DNA from: Pseudomonadota bacterium
GTDB lineage: Bacteria; Pseudomonadota; Gammaproteobacteria; DASZBR01
Reading direction: 5' to 3'
DNA: 64,000 bases
NCBI GenBank assembly: GCA_021777765.1
Contig: JAJYDF010000002.1
Span: 174,999-238,998, forward strand
Part shown: positions 37,128 to 46,904 of the stretch, piece after piece
How the letters are laid out: the number at the start of each line of letters is the position of its first letter
Numbering within the stretch: position 1 is the first letter of the stretch
Notes under the pieces: generated by a model
The model's input: the letters and a program-made list of their open reading frames with translations, nothing else
Told to the model about the DNA's origin: nothing
The model's database searches: none
Translations under genes and position numbers: made by a program

Positions 37128-37331
37128 AAAAACCTCCAAAAATTGTTAGTTAAAAAAGGAATATTTATATTGCTTGAACATAATATTAAGTTAATCCCCA
37201 TAGTACTTTGATGATTGTCAATTAGAAGCAAAATTTTTTATTAAATTAAATAGCTTGGCAGGAAACAGAGCTAATAAATATTTATATTTAAATAATAAAA
37301 TATTCATCTTAAAAAAATAGAAGTTTATCAT

Positions 37332-39791
37332 TCACATATTATTCAATACTTTAAAATCTATTTTAGAAATGACCTGCTTAATATCAAAAAAATCTTGCCA
37401 GGGGTTTTGTGAATGTTTTTTGAAATATTCATCAATTGTTCTTATATTAAATGCCTTTGAATTTTTTATTTGAGACAATTTATCCCATGCAATAGGCACA
37501 GCAATACTTGCATCTTCATCATGACGCGGCGAAAAAGGAGCAACAGCAGTTGCTTCTTTTTCATTACGCAAATAATCTATAAATATTTTATTAACCCGCG
37601 ATTTTTTAATTAAATTATCTGTAAAAATTTTTGGATAATATTTCGTTAATTTTTGCGCCATCACTTTAGCAAATTTTTTTATTTCATCATATTTTTGCGA
37701 CCCTTGCAAAGGCACAACCAAATGCAATCCTTTTCCACCAGTTAATTTTACATAATTAATTAATTTCAAATTATTTAAAGCCTCGTGCAATATATTTGCG
37801 GCCTCAATTATTAATTGCCACGATGTATTAATATCGGGGTCAAGATCAAATATCATCTGATCGGGATAATCCAATTTCATATTGTTACTTGCCCAGGGAT
37901 GAATTTCTAAAGTTGAGATTTGCGCTAAATCAATTAATCCTTTCTTATTTCGTAAAGAAATATATTCTGTCGCGGAAGGTTTATCTGAAATTGAAGTGGC
38001 AAGTAATCCTTGAGGTAATCCTCGTGTCCAATTTTTTTGCAAAAAACATTGATTCGTTGTACCAGAAGGACATCTTAAAATGGTAAGAGGCCTATTTCTC
38101 ACAAATGGCAATATATTATCAGCAATTTTTTCAAAATAATTCGCTAAATCTAATTTAGTGATGCCAGCTTTGGGATAAACTATTTTATCGGGATGCGTGA
38201 GCGACTGCACTGTATTATTTTCGGTTAATGGAACTTCTTGTGAAATTTCTGCAGATGTTTTATCTACGCGCAATCCTTGAAATGATGGATGACGTAAAAT
38301 GCCATCACGTGTCCATTCGGAAAATGAGACTTCAACAATTAATTCAGGTTTTACCCATTTTATTTTACGCAACAATGGATCTTTAGGTTTTTTTGATAAA
38401 GGCATGATGTCTTGTTGTATTGATATCAGTTTATCGTAAATTGATTTTAAACTGCGCTGATTAAAACCTGTTCCAACATGTCCTGCATATTTTAACTGAT
38501 GTTTATCATCATAATAACCCACTAATAAAGAGCCAAAATATTGTCTAGAACCACTTGGCGCTGTGTAGCCTAAGACAATAAATTCTTGCCTTTGATGGCA
38601 CTTTAATTTTAACCAATTCTGCGTTCGTGCTTGACGATATATTGAAGTTTTATCCTTGGCGATTATGCCTTCTAAACCAGCTTTGCATGCTGCGTTTAAT
38701 AGCTGTTTCGCATCGCCTTGCAAATGTTCTGTATAATGAATATGAGAAAATGATTGATTAAAAAAAGATGATTGTAATAAATTTTTTCTTTCCTTTAATT
38801 GTAACGAAGTTATATCTTGCCCTTGGTATACCAACACATCAAATATAAAATAGTGTAAATTATGTTGTGATTTTTCACCACTTAATACATTTTGTAATAA
38901 TTGAAAATTAGATACATTTTTATTATCAAGGATAACCATTTCCCCATCAAGCACCGTTGCAGACAGATTTAATTTTTTAAGATCAGCCACAACAGAAGAA
39001 AATTTATTTGTCCAATCTTGATTGTTACGAGAAATTAATTTGACATCTTGATGATTTAAATATGCCAATATGCGATATCCATCAAACTTTGTTTCATATA
39101 TCCATTGATCCCCCGAGGGCACAATGTTCGATAATGTTGCTAATTGCGGATTAAAAGTCATTGAAAAAATCTCTTTATTAGTAGTTTTCTTCCTGACCTT
39201 TTGTTTAATTAATTGCTGGTTTGATGATTTTATTGCGTGTTTTGTCACTTTTAATTTTTTACCAGATAATACACTGTCTGGCTCAGCTTCTAATACATCA
39301 TATTCACTTAATTTACGCGCATATTTATCTTTTACTTTGATTAATAGCCATTGCGGTTGAGACATAGCGTTCGGTAATTTAATTAATCGCCACTCGCCTG
39401 ATAATTTATGGCCACTTAATGTGAATTGCATAACACCATCAGCGTATGATTTCGCTAAATCTGTTTTAGCATCCCAAATCCCATAATCCCAAACAATGAC
39501 ACTACCAGCACCATATTCATGCGCGGGAATATCACCTTCAAATGTTGCATAATCTAAAGGATGATCCTCTACTGCAACCGCTAATCTTTTTATTGAAGGA
39601 TCCAAGCAAGGACCTTTTGGTACTGCCCAACTTTTTAGCACGCCATCAACGGCTAATCGAAAATCATAATGCAAGTGAGATGCAGCATGTTTTTGAACCA
39701 CGAAAATAGGCTCCTGCTTTTTATTTACAGTACCTTTCGGTTCAGGGGTGAGATTAAAATGACGTTTTGATTGGTATTTCGTCAAACTCAT
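37332..39791 (-). CDS. ligD: Multifunctional DNA ligase D (NHEJ)
   Basis: An 819-residue, ATP-dependent end-joining enzyme. The domain order is 3'-phosphoesterase (about 10-160: HAASHLHYDFRLAVDG, GDIPAHEYGAGSV), ligase (about 215-525: nucleotidyl-acceptor lysine in ETKFDGYRIL, then LEGIIAKDK), and polymerase/primase (about 535-810: RPLTILRCPSG, DLDPD, KLTGGKGLHLVVPL). All three active sites look intact. It processes and seals double-strand breaks held by Ku. Its start overlaps the ku stop by four bases, so the pair is translationally coupled. Confidence 0.95.
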   Translation of the reverse strand: MSLTKYQSKRHFNLTPEPKGTVNKKQEPIFVVQKHAASHLHYDFRLAVDGVLKSWAVPKGPCLDPSIKRLAVAVEDHPLDYATFEGDIPAHEYGAGSVIVWDYGIWDAKTDLAKSYADGVMQFTLSGHKLSGEWRLIKLPNAMSQPQWLLIKVKDKYARKLSEYDVLEAEPDSVLSGKKLKVTKHAIKSSNQQLIKQKVRKKTTNKEIFSMTFNPQLATLSNIVPSGDQWIYETKFDGYRILAYLNHQDVKLISRNNQDWTNKFSSVVADLKKLNLSATVLDGEMVILDNKNVSNFQLLQNVLSGEKSQHNLHYFIFDVLVYQGQDITSLQLKERKNLLQSSFFNQSFSHIHYTEHLQGDAKQLLNAACKAGLEGIIAKDKTSIYRQARTQNWLKLKCHQRQEFIVLGYTAPSGSRQYFGSLLVGYYDDKHQLKYAGHVGTGFNQRSLKSIYDKLISIQQDIMPLSKKPKDPLLRKIKWVKPELIVEVSFSEWTRDGILRHPSFQGLRVDKTSAEISQEVPLTENNTVQSLTHPDKIVYPKAGITKLDLANYFEKIADNILPFVRNRPLTILRCPSGTTNQCFLQKNWTRGLPQGLLATSISDKPSATEYISLRNKKGLIDLAQISTLEIHPWASNNMKLDYPDQMIFDLDPDINTSWQLIIEAANILHEALNNLKLINYVKLTGGKGLHLVVPLQGSQKYDEIKKFAKVMAQKLTKYYPKIFTDNLIKKSRVNKIFIDYLRNEKEATAVAPFSPRHDEDASIAVPIAWDKLSQIKNSKAFNIRTIDEYFKKHSQNPWQDFFDIKQVISKIDFKVLNNM

Positions 39792-40633
39792 CTTTTTACT
39801 TTCCTAATACTTTTATGAAATTTCGCATTTGTTTTATCTTTGATTTTGCCTTTGGCTTCCAAACTCTTTTTTAATGCAGCCATAAAATCAATCGTCTTTG
39901 CGGCACCAGCTTCTTCTTTTTCTTGGGGTTTTTTCACTTTTTGAGTCGATGCTTTTTCTTCAATCCATTTAAATAATTTTTCTCGATAGTCATCATGGTA
40001 TTTCTCTGGCTGCCACTTTTCGGTCATAGTATCTATTAATTGTTCAGCCATTTTTAACTCACTGGGATTAAGATTATAATCTTTTGCATCTTTTGTGGGA
40101 AAAGCAAAGTTTTCCATGGATATTAATTCCTGCTGAAATCGTAATAAATTAATCACCAATGCATTTTCCAATGGCATTAATGCTGCCAAATATTGTTTAT
40201 CACGGATCACCACTTTTGCAATCGCGATTTTTTTATTTTTTGTTAATGTTTCGCGCAACAAAACATAGCCTTTTTCGCCACCTTTATCAGGAATTAAATA
40301 ATAGGGTCTTTCGAAATAAATGGGATTTATTTCATCCATATAAACGAAATTTTCTATGTCTATGGTTTTAATTTCTTTAGGCGCCGCGCGCTTAAAATCT
40401 TCACTACTCAATACAACGTAATTATTTTTATCAAATTCAAATGCTTTAATCACTTTATCCCAGGGTACTTCTTTACCGGTTTCATCATTAATTCTCTCAT
40501 AACGCACACGCGCTTGATCACGAGAATCTAATAGATGAAAATGTAATTCGGTTCGATTTTCAGCAGAATATAAAGCAATGGGAATGCTAACCAAACTGAA
40601 AGTAATATGACCCTTCCAAATAGCATTTGTCAT
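39788..40633 (-). CDS. ku: DNA end-binding protein Ku
   Basis: A 281-residue bacterial Ku homodimer subunit that threads onto broken DNA ends and recruits LigD. It starts AIWKGHITFSLVSIPIALYS and continues with RYERINDETGKEVPWD and FERPYYLIPDKGGEKGYVLL, all family signatures. The last 40 residues are Lys-rich, as in bacterial Ku tails that bind DNA and ligase. Overlaps ligD by four bases and follows the DUF3175 gene by nine bases. Confidence 0.95.
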   Translation of the reverse strand: MTNAIWKGHITFSLVSIPIALYSAENRTELHFHLLDSRDQARVRYERINDETGKEVPWDKVIKAFEFDKNNYVVLSSEDFKRAAPKEIKTIDIENFVYMDEINPIYFERPYYLIPDKGGEKGYVLLRETLTKNKKIAIAKVVIRDKQYLAALMPLENALVINLLRFQQELISMENFAFPTKDAKDYNLNPSELKMAEQLIDTMTEKWQPEKYHDDYREKLFKWIEEKASTQKVKKPQEKEEAGAAKTIDFMAALKKSLEAKGKIKDKTNAKFHKSIRKVKR

Positions 40634-40642
40634 ATAAATAAC

Positions 40643-40936
40643 CTATTTATTGAATAATATCTTTAATTCCGTTTTTGCATTTTCTAATATTTTCTTTTGC
40701 TCAGATTCTAAATTTTTGCCACCGCGATTAATGTAAAAATTGAGCATTGATATTGCAGACTTATAAGGTGTTCCCTTACGACTTTTACTTTTTTCTGCTG
40801 AAGATTTTAATGAAGAGGCAATTTTTTTAGGATCTTTCCAGGTAAATATTTTGGGTTCTAGATCTAATGCATGACTATTTTTGGTCACTTCAGCAGACCA
40901 GCGATTCGATTTATTTGCACTCTTCGTATTTTTCAT
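40643..40936 (-). CDS. DUF3175 protein
   Basis: A 97-residue basic protein of the DUF3175 family (RWSAEVTKNSHALDLEPKIF, DPKKIASSLKSSAEKSKSRK, SMLNFYINRGGKNL). The family is of unknown function and recurs beside stress and NHEJ genes. Its short distance (nine bases) to ku suggests one operon: DUF3175-ku-ligD. The high Lys content would allow DNA binding, but that is a guess. Confidence 0.8.
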   Translation of the reverse strand: MKNTKSANKSNRWSAEVTKNSHALDLEPKIFTWKDPKKIASSLKSSAEKSKSRKGTPYKSAISMLNFYINRGGKNLESEQKKILENAKTELKILFNK

Positions 40937-40958
40937 AAAATTAATTGTCTCTGATACA

Positions 40959-41837
40959 TTAACTATTTACTACGGTGCCGCCATTAGGATGCAACACTTG
41001 CCCTGTCATATAACTTGAATCTAAATCTGATGCGAGAAAAACATAACTGGGTGCAATTTCTTCTGGTTGGCCAGCACGTTTCAGAGGCACTTGTTCTCCA
41101 AAATGGGCCACTTTTTCTTCATCAAAACTCGCTGGAATTAACGGTGTCCAAATGGGACCGGGTGCAACCGCATTCACTCTTATTTTTTTATCAACTAATG
41201 ACTGTGATAATGATCGCGTAAATGCAACGATGGCTCCTTTCGTTGAGGAATAATCTAATAATTCAGCATTACCTTTATACGCTGTAACAGAAGTGCTATT
41301 AATAATAGCTGATCCTTCTTTTAAATAAGGCAATACTGCTTTGGTTAAATAAAACATTGAAAATATATTAGTACGGAATGTCTTCTCTAATTGTTCAGCT
41401 GAAATATCTTCTAAATTTTTTTGTTCATGTTGTTCAGCAGCGTTATTGACCAGAATATTAATTTTGCCAAATACATTTAATGTTGTTTTAATAACATTTT
41501 GACAGAATTGTTCATTGCCAATATCGCCCGCGATTAATTCACATTGTCTGCCATATTGTTTGATCATCTTTTTTGTTTTTTCAGCATCAGCGTGCTCATT
41601 TAAATAAACGATCACAATATCTGCGCCTTCTTTCGCATAGGCAACTGCCACAGCACGCCCAATCCCGCTATCACCCCCGGTAATGATAGCAACTTTATCT
41701 TTTAATTTATTACTTCCCTGATATGCGGGTTCATTGCTTTGTGGTAAAGGACACATTTCAGATTCAACACCCGGTTGTTTTGATTGGTGTTGTGGGGGCT
41801 GTGGCGGCACAGGATGTTTATTCGTAGTAGTAGACAT
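40959..41837 (-). CDS. Short-chain dehydrogenase/reductase (YhdF/YhxC-type)
   Basis: A 292-residue NAD(P)-dependent oxidoreductase. The cofactor motif is ITGGDSGIGRAVAVAYAKEGAD near 52-72. The NNAAEQHE motif and the catalytic Ser/Tyr-x3-Lys are seen in NSTSVTAYKG and LDYSSTKGAI. The roughly 45-residue N-terminal extension rich in Pro and Gln is typical of the stress-induced YhdF/YghA group. The substrate is unknown. A 22-base gap separates it from the DUF3175 gene, so it may head the same operon. Confidence 0.9.
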   Translation of the reverse strand: MSTTTNKHPVPPQPPQHQSKQPGVESEMCPLPQSNEPAYQGSNKLKDKVAIITGGDSGIGRAVAVAYAKEGADIVIVYLNEHADAEKTKKMIKQYGRQCELIAGDIGNEQFCQNVIKTTLNVFGKINILVNNAAEQHEQKNLEDISAEQLEKTFRTNIFSMFYLTKAVLPYLKEGSAIINSTSVTAYKGNAELLDYSSTKGAIVAFTRSLSQSLVDKKIRVNAVAPGPIWTPLIPASFDEEKVAHFGEQVPLKRAGQPEEIAPSYVFLASDLDSSYMTGQVLHPNGGTVVNS

Positions 41838-41884
41838 AATTAATCTCTCCTTTTCTTATTAATTTTTATACAAAAATAATAGGG

Positions 41885-42070
41885 TTATTTTGAAGATTTT
41901 TTCTTGCCGCTACCGTTTTTTTTACCACCACCAGTGGTTTTATTCACTGTTGCCCAAGCACGTTTTTCAGATTCTTTTTTACCCACACCACGTTTTTCAT
42001 ATCCTTCTTCGATGTGCTCTGCTTGTCTTTTTTGTTTATCAGTATATTTTTCCTTACTACCTCGTGTCAT
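41885..42070 (-). CDS. Small basic stress-type protein (often annotated plasmid-stabilisation protein)
   Basis: A 61-residue Lys/Gly-rich protein (KEKYTDKQKRQAEHIEEGYE, KKESEKRAWATVNKTTGGG). Highly similar short proteins are common in proteobacteria under the name plasmid stabilisation protein, without proof of that role. They often accompany KGG, Ku and other stress genes. AGGAG precedes the ATG. Role unknown. Confidence 0.75.
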   Translation of the reverse strand: MTRGSKEKYTDKQKRQAEHIEEGYEKRGVGKKESEKRAWATVNKTTGGGKKNGSGKKKSSK

Positions 42071-42508
42071 GGCTAATTCTCCTAAAAAATTGTATTACTT
42101 TTTTAAATGAAGCGAGCTGAATTAGCATTGATATATATCAAAATGGAAGATCAGACAAAATTTATTTCATTTTGTGATCTCCCATGACTCATCAAAGAAT
42201 TTAATAAACGCTACGAAAATCAACGCATAGATTGATAGTGAAAAATATTTAATATGAAAATAGAAAAAATATGAGCAACTATTTTGAAAAAAATTAGCTA
42301 CATTTGAACAATAAATATTAAATCGATAATTTTAGAATCTGGCAGCGAAGCCATTATATACAATTTTATGGCCTCGCTTATTTGACTATCATGATAAAAA
42401 TGACATATAAAATAGTGGTAATTTACTTATATGATTAAGTTACTTATCTATTTTTTTTCTTTATAACAGTCTATAATTGAATTAATTTCATTTCTGAGGG
42501 AAATTATC
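42071..42508. other. Gene-free upstream region of ubiK
   Basis: A 440-base AT-rich gap. It contains an interrupted hairpin at 42344-42380 (AGCG..GCCAT pairing with ATGGC..CGCT) and a TATAAT at 42472-42477 that could be the -10 of ubiK, without a clear -35. No reading frame is supported. Confidence 0.45.
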
Positions 42509-42814
42509 ATGTTTGATCGCAAGGTTTATGATGACTTAGCTAAAAAATTAAGTGATGCAATTCCAGAAAAATTCAAGCATTTTAAGGAAGATACCGAAAA
42601 AACATTTCGTAATGTTTTACAATCTACTTTTTCCAAAATGGAATTAGTAACCAAAGAAGAATTTGATGTTCAAGCTGCCGTATTGGCAAAAACACGTAAA
42701 AAAGTGGATGCTTTAGAAAAACAAGTTGCCGCTTTAGAAGAGCATCTTGGTATTAAAAGCGCTACTACCAAAACAAAATCTACAACTAAAGATAAAAAGA
42801 AATCAACGGAATGA
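42509..42814 (+). CDS. ubiK: Ubiquinone biosynthesis accessory factor UbiK (YqiC/BMFP family)
   Basis: A 101-residue protein: an amphipathic N-terminal part (YDDLAKKLSDAIPEKFKHFK) and a C-terminal trimeric coiled coil (VLAKTRKKVDALEKQVAALE) followed by a Lys/Thr/Ser tail. UbiK binds UbiJ and helps the Ubi metabolon in aerobic ubiquinone synthesis; it also has membrane-fusogenic properties. A GAGGGAA site precedes the start. Followed after 19 bases by the NADH dehydrogenase gene, which uses the quinone product. Confidence 0.88.
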   Translation: MFDRKVYDDLAKKLSDAIPEKFKHFKEDTEKTFRNVLQSTFSKMELVTKEEFDVQAAVLAKTRKKVDALEKQVAALEEHLGIKSATTKTKSTTKDKKKSTE

Positions 42815-42833
42815 TAATGAACTGTGACAATTC

Positions 42834-44147
42834 ATGAATACACTTCATCATATCGTCATTGTTGGTGGGGGCGCAGGCGGTATAGAACTAGCCACCCACC
42901 TTGGTCATAAACTTCATAAACAATCTCAGATAAAAATTACTCTGGTTGATTACTCATTTACGCATATTTGGAAACCTTTATTACACGAGGTAGCCGCGGG
43001 CACATTAAATTCATATGAAGATGAAATTAACTATCTTGCTCATGGATTTAATCATCATTATGAATTTTGTTTAGGCAAAATGATTGGTCTTGATAGAAAA
43101 AATCGCGAAATTATATTAGCGCCGCTCGTTTCAGAAAATCACACAACACAAATTATTGAACAAAGAACATTATCTTATGACACATTAGTGATCGCCATTG
43201 GTAGTATTACCAATGATTTTAATACGCCAGGCGTTAAAGATAACTGTATTTTCCTTGACAACCGTGCACAAGCCGATCAATTTCATCAAAAATTTATCAA
43301 TACTTTAATTAGTCTTCAAAATAAAAATTCTATACCGGTTAATGATATTTTAAATATTGTAATTATTGGCGGTGGCGCAACTGGCGTTGAATTAGCTGCC
43401 GAATTAAATTACGCATTACTGCAATCTAGCTATTATGGTTTAAGCAGTGCAAATTTTGTTAAAAATACACAAATTACACTCATTGAAGCTGCCGACAGAA
43501 TATTACCCGCATTACCGAAACGTGTTTCTGAAAATACACAAAAAGAACTTGAAAAATTAGGTATTAAAATTTATTGCAATGAAAAAGTAACAAAAGTCAC
43601 ACCATCTGAATTTCATATGCAAAGTGGCTTAATTATTCCGGCACAATTTAAAATCTGGACAGCAGGAATAAAAGCACCTGATTTTTTACAGAATTTAGAT
43701 GGGCTTCAAACAAACAGAATTAATCAATTAATTGTTGATAACACTTTACGCGTTAGCAATGATGAACATATTTTTGCTTTTGGTGATTGCGCAAGTTGCC
43801 CACAATTAAATAGTGATAGACCAGTACCACCCCGAGCACAAGCAGCACATCAACAAGCCAGCTTACTCGCAAAATCATTAATCAATCAGATCAACGGCAA
43901 ACCATTATTACCATTTAATTATTATGATTACGGGTCTTTAATTAGTTTAAGCAAACATACTGCTATTGGAAATTTGATGGGACGGTTGTTAGGCAGTTTT
44001 TGGATTGAAGGAAAATTAGCGCGATTATTTTATATTTCCCTTTATAAATTGCATCAACTGACTTTATTTGGGTTTTGGCGTGTTTCGTTATTAACATTTG
44101 CTAATTTATTAAGCCAGCGAGTTAAACCAAGGTTGAAATTACATTAG
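42834..44147 (+). CDS. ndh: Type II NADH:quinone oxidoreductase
   Basis: A 437-residue single-subunit, non-proton-pumping NADH dehydrogenase bound to the inner membrane. Two nucleotide-binding folds: FAD at IVIVGGGAGGIELATHLG near the N-terminus and NADH at IVIIGGGATGVELAAEL near 170. The FAFGDCASCPQ segment near 315 and the PPRAQAAHQQA that follows are typical. The amphipathic C-terminus (ARLFYISLYKLHQLTLFGFW) anchors it to the membrane. Adjacent to ubiK, likely in one operon. Confidence 0.92.
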   Translation: MNTLHHIVIVGGGAGGIELATHLGHKLHKQSQIKITLVDYSFTHIWKPLLHEVAAGTLNSYEDEINYLAHGFNHHYEFCLGKMIGLDRKNREIILAPLVSENHTTQIIEQRTLSYDTLVIAIGSITNDFNTPGVKDNCIFLDNRAQADQFHQKFINTLISLQNKNSIPVNDILNIVIIGGGATGVELAAELNYALLQSSYYGLSSANFVKNTQITLIEAADRILPALPKRVSENTQKELEKLGIKIYCNEKVTKVTPSEFHMQSGLIIPAQFKIWTAGIKAPDFLQNLDGLQTNRINQLIVDNTLRVSNDEHIFAFGDCASCPQLNSDRPVPPRAQAAHQQASLLAKSLINQINGKPLLPFNYYDYGSLISLSKHTAIGNLMGRLLGSFWIEGKLARLFYISLYKLHQLTLFGFWRVSLLTFANLLSQRVKPRLKLH

Positions 44148-44153
44148 CGAATT

Positions 44154-44246
44154 CCCGGGTTCCGCCTTTGGTAAATTTATTTTGTAGTCAATAAATGATT
44201 ATATTACTCTTTTCAACATTCTCATTTGCTGCACCCAGGCTACAGT
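44154..44246 (+). repeat. Dispersed intergenic repeat, family 2
   Basis: Begins CCCGGGTTCCGCCTTTG and ends TCATTTGCTGCACCCAGGCT. The reverse complement of 63699-63791 has the same two ends (CCCGGGTTACGCCTTTG and TCATTTGCTGCACCCAGACT) separated by a similar AT-rich middle. It lies between ndh and comM. Confidence 0.65.
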
Positions 44247-44341
44247 TTATTTATAGCGGGAAAAATAACAAATATATATTTGACTATTATTTAAGCTACC
44301 AATAATATAATTTAATAAAAATAATAATAAGGAAAATCACA

Positions 44342-45850
44342 ATGCCTCTCGCAATAACTTACAGCCGTGCCTGTGTTGGAATTCAAGCGCCTCTTGTTAC
44401 CGTAGAAACACATATTTCAAATGGTTTACCTCGATTTAATATTGTCGGCTTACCTGAAGCAGTTGTTAAAGAAAGTAAAGAACGTGTACGTGGCGCATTA
44501 ATAAATTCATTATTTAAATTTCCATCACGCAGAATTACCATTAATCTCGCGCCTGCCGATTTACCCAAAGAAGGTGGACGATTTGATTTAGCGATTGCCA
44601 TTGGCATTCTTGCAGCAACATCACAAATTCCCGATACTGACTTATTACAATATGAATTAGCCGGTGAATTAGCATTATCAGGTGAATTAAGATCTATAAA
44701 AGGAATGCTTCCCTTTGCATTACAAACATTACACAGTAAACGACAATTAATTGTGCCATTAGCTAATTCAAATGAAGCAACATTAGTAGGTGAAATAACT
44801 GTTTTACCTGCAAATCATTTATTAGATGTTTGCGCACATTTCACACAACAGAAATTATTAACAATTCATCAGCAGCAAATTACTCATCACAATTGTGCCA
44901 GTTATTTAGATTTAAGTGATGTCAAACAACAACATCACGCACGCCGCGCATTAGAAATTGCGGCAGCTGGGGGACACAGTTTATTAATGGTTGGCCCACC
45001 AGGCACCGGTAAAACCATGTTAGCAACACGACTCATTGGATTATTACCTGATTTAACTGAACATGAAGCATTAGAAGCCGCTGCAATTCTTTCAATTACA
45101 CGCGGACATTTTCAAACAGATTTATGGCGAAAAAGGCCTTTTCGATCGCCGCATCATACTGCTTCCAGTGTTGCGTTAGTGGGCGGGGGTAGCCCACCAA
45201 GACCGGGTGAAATTTCATTAGCGCACAAAGGCATTTTATTTTTAGATGAATTACCTGAATTTAATAGACATGTTTTAGAAGCATTACGTGAACCATTAGA
45301 ATCAGGCGTAATTACAATTTCACGGGCTGCAAAACAAGCAGAATTTCCTGCACAATTTCAATTAATCGCAGCGATGAATCCTTGCCCCTGTGGTTATTTA
45401 GGTGATAGTGATCAACAAAAATGTCAATGTAATGAAGATCAAATTAAACGTTATCGCAATAAAATATCAGGGCCATTATTGGATAGAATCGATATGCAAA
45501 TTGAAGTGGCTCGATTATCTGCAATCCATATCACTGAATCAGTCAATAATTCAGCTGAAAATAGTGCAACAGTTCGATCACGCGTCATTGCAGCTCAGCA
45601 AAGACAATTAAATCGTCAGCATCAATTAAATACATTTTTACAAGGTAAAAATTTAGAAAATAGCTGCAGAATAAATCACGTCGATCAACAATTTTTAACG
45701 AATACTGTTAATCGTTTACAGCTTTCTAACCGCGCGTATCACCGCGCATTACGGGTTGCAAGAACCATAGCTGATTTAGCAGAAAGTGATGAAATTCAAA
45801 TAAATCATCTGAGCGAAGCTTTTTCTTATAGGCAATTTGAAACAAGATAG
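44342..45850 (+). CDS. comM: ComM/YifB-family Mg-chelatase-like AAA+ helicase
   Basis: A 502-residue AAA+ protein. An N-terminal Lon-protease-like fold (FNIVGLPEAVVKESKERVRG) precedes the ATPase, with Walker A GPPGTGKTMLA and Walker B ILFLDELPEF. A zinc-binding-like CPCGYLGD...CQC motif follows, then the C-terminal helical part. ComM is a hexameric branch-migration helicase that promotes integration of DNA taken up by natural transformation; it is widespread even in non-competent species. GGAAA lies before the ATG. Confidence 0.93.
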   Translation: MPLAITYSRACVGIQAPLVTVETHISNGLPRFNIVGLPEAVVKESKERVRGALINSLFKFPSRRITINLAPADLPKEGGRFDLAIAIGILAATSQIPDTDLLQYELAGELALSGELRSIKGMLPFALQTLHSKRQLIVPLANSNEATLVGEITVLPANHLLDVCAHFTQQKLLTIHQQQITHHNCASYLDLSDVKQQHHARRALEIAAAGGHSLLMVGPPGTGKTMLATRLIGLLPDLTEHEALEAAAILSITRGHFQTDLWRKRPFRSPHHTASSVALVGGGSPPRPGEISLAHKGILFLDELPEFNRHVLEALREPLESGVITISRAAKQAEFPAQFQLIAAMNPCPCGYLGDSDQQKCQCNEDQIKRYRNKISGPLLDRIDMQIEVARLSAIHITESVNNSAENSATVRSRVIAAQQRQLNRQHQLNTFLQGKNLENSCRINHVDQQFLTNTVNRLQLSNRAYHRALRVARTIADLAESDEIQINHLSEAFSYRQFETR

Positions 45851-45859
45851 TAGCCATTC

Positions 45860-45928
45860 CATCAAAGCTCAGCGATGTGTCCAGGAGAACATTCGCATTT
45901 ATTCCGGACACCTCGCTGCACTCTGATG
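45860..45928. repeat. Long intergenic hairpin after comM
   Basis: Arms CAGCGATGTGTCC (45870-45882) and GGACACCTCGCTG (45906-45918) pair with one mismatch, and outer arms CATCA/TGATG extend it. No T run follows. The GGACA and CTCGCTG elements recall the hairpin at 48300, so it is probably another repeat. Confidence 0.55.
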
Positions 45929-46064
45929 AAAGGTATACAATTATATTTTTGCCATACACAGGAATTGCTTCCTTTAGTTATAAATAAAACTGGTTTTCTT
46001 TAACGAAATTAGGCAAAATGCTCAACTTAATTTTTATTAGTCTTTTATGCCTCTAGGAGTTCCC

Positions 46065-46850
46065 ATGAAATTACGATTAATATTTGCTATGAGCCTGGGA
46101 TTGGCTTGCGTTCCAGTTTTAACACTTGCACAAACAGCACCTGCAACTACTCCAAGCACGCCTGCAACAAGTGCCGGTAGTATTACATTGAATACTACGA
46201 TGGATAAAGTGAGCTATGCGATTGGTGTCAATATTGGACAAAACTTTAAAAATCAAGGATTGCAAATAAATAGTAATGCAATTTCTCAAGGTATTAAAGA
46301 TGGCTTACAAGGCAATACGCCACTCATGTCACAACAAGAGATGCAAACCACATTAATGGATTTCCAAAAACAATTAATTGCGCAAAGACAACAAAATTTG
46401 CAAGCATTGAGCACTAAAAATAAGCAAGAGGGAGACGCTTTCTTAGCCACCAATAAAACAAAACCAGGTGTTGTCACATTACCAGATGGCTTGCAATATA
46501 AAATTATCACCGAAGGATCTGGCACGCCGCCTTCTGATCAAGACACTGTAACAGTGAATTATGAAGGTACATTTATTAACGGTAAAATTTTTGACAGCTC
46601 CTATACCCGTGGTAAACCAGTGACATTCCCTGTATCTGAAATTATTCCTGGTTGGACAGAAGCGTTGAAATTAATGAAACCAGGTTCAACATGGTATTTA
46701 TTTATTCCACCTAATCTTGCTTATGGCGAACGCGGCATTGGTCCTATTGGCCCAAATCAAACTTTACTCTTTAAAGTCAATTTGATTTCAGTAACCAAAG
46801 GTACTGCTAATACATCAGCTACTCCCGCTACAACGACTGCACCAAAATAA
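46065..46850 (+). CDS. FKBP-type peptidyl-prolyl isomerase (FkpA/Mip-like)
   Basis: A 261-residue exported protein. The ATG at 46065 follows AGGAG and yields a signal peptide (MKLRLIFAMSLGLACVPVL). A Thr/Ala/Pro-rich stretch, an N-terminal helical dimerisation domain (about 40-130) with a long linker helix, and a C-terminal FKBP domain (VTVNYEGTFINGKIFDSS, IIPGWTEALKLMKPGSTW, IPPNLAYGERG) follow. It catalyses proline isomerisation during folding in the periplasm or at the surface. In Legionella and Coxiella the related Mip helps infection. Ends in a strong terminator. Confidence 0.9.
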   Translation: MKLRLIFAMSLGLACVPVLTLAQTAPATTPSTPATSAGSITLNTTMDKVSYAIGVNIGQNFKNQGLQINSNAISQGIKDGLQGNTPLMSQQEMQTTLMDFQKQLIAQRQQNLQALSTKNKQEGDAFLATNKTKPGVVTLPDGLQYKIITEGSGTPPSDQDTVTVNYEGTFINGKIFDSSYTRGKPVTFPVSEIIPGWTEALKLMKPGSTWYLFIPPNLAYGERGIGPIGPNQTLLFKVNLISVTKGTANTSATPATTTAPK

Positions 46851-46870
46851 TTTAATACAGTGATATCCTA

Positions 46871-46904
46871 AAATGGGTTGGATAAATTTCCAGCCCATTT
46901 TTTT
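46871..46904 (+). terminator. Rho-independent terminator after the FKBP gene
   Basis: Twelve-base-pair stem (AAATGGGTTGGA with TCCAGCCCATTT, one G-T pair), 6-base loop, and seven T residues. It lies 20 bases after the stop codon and rules out an early start for the following transporter gene. Confidence 0.9.
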
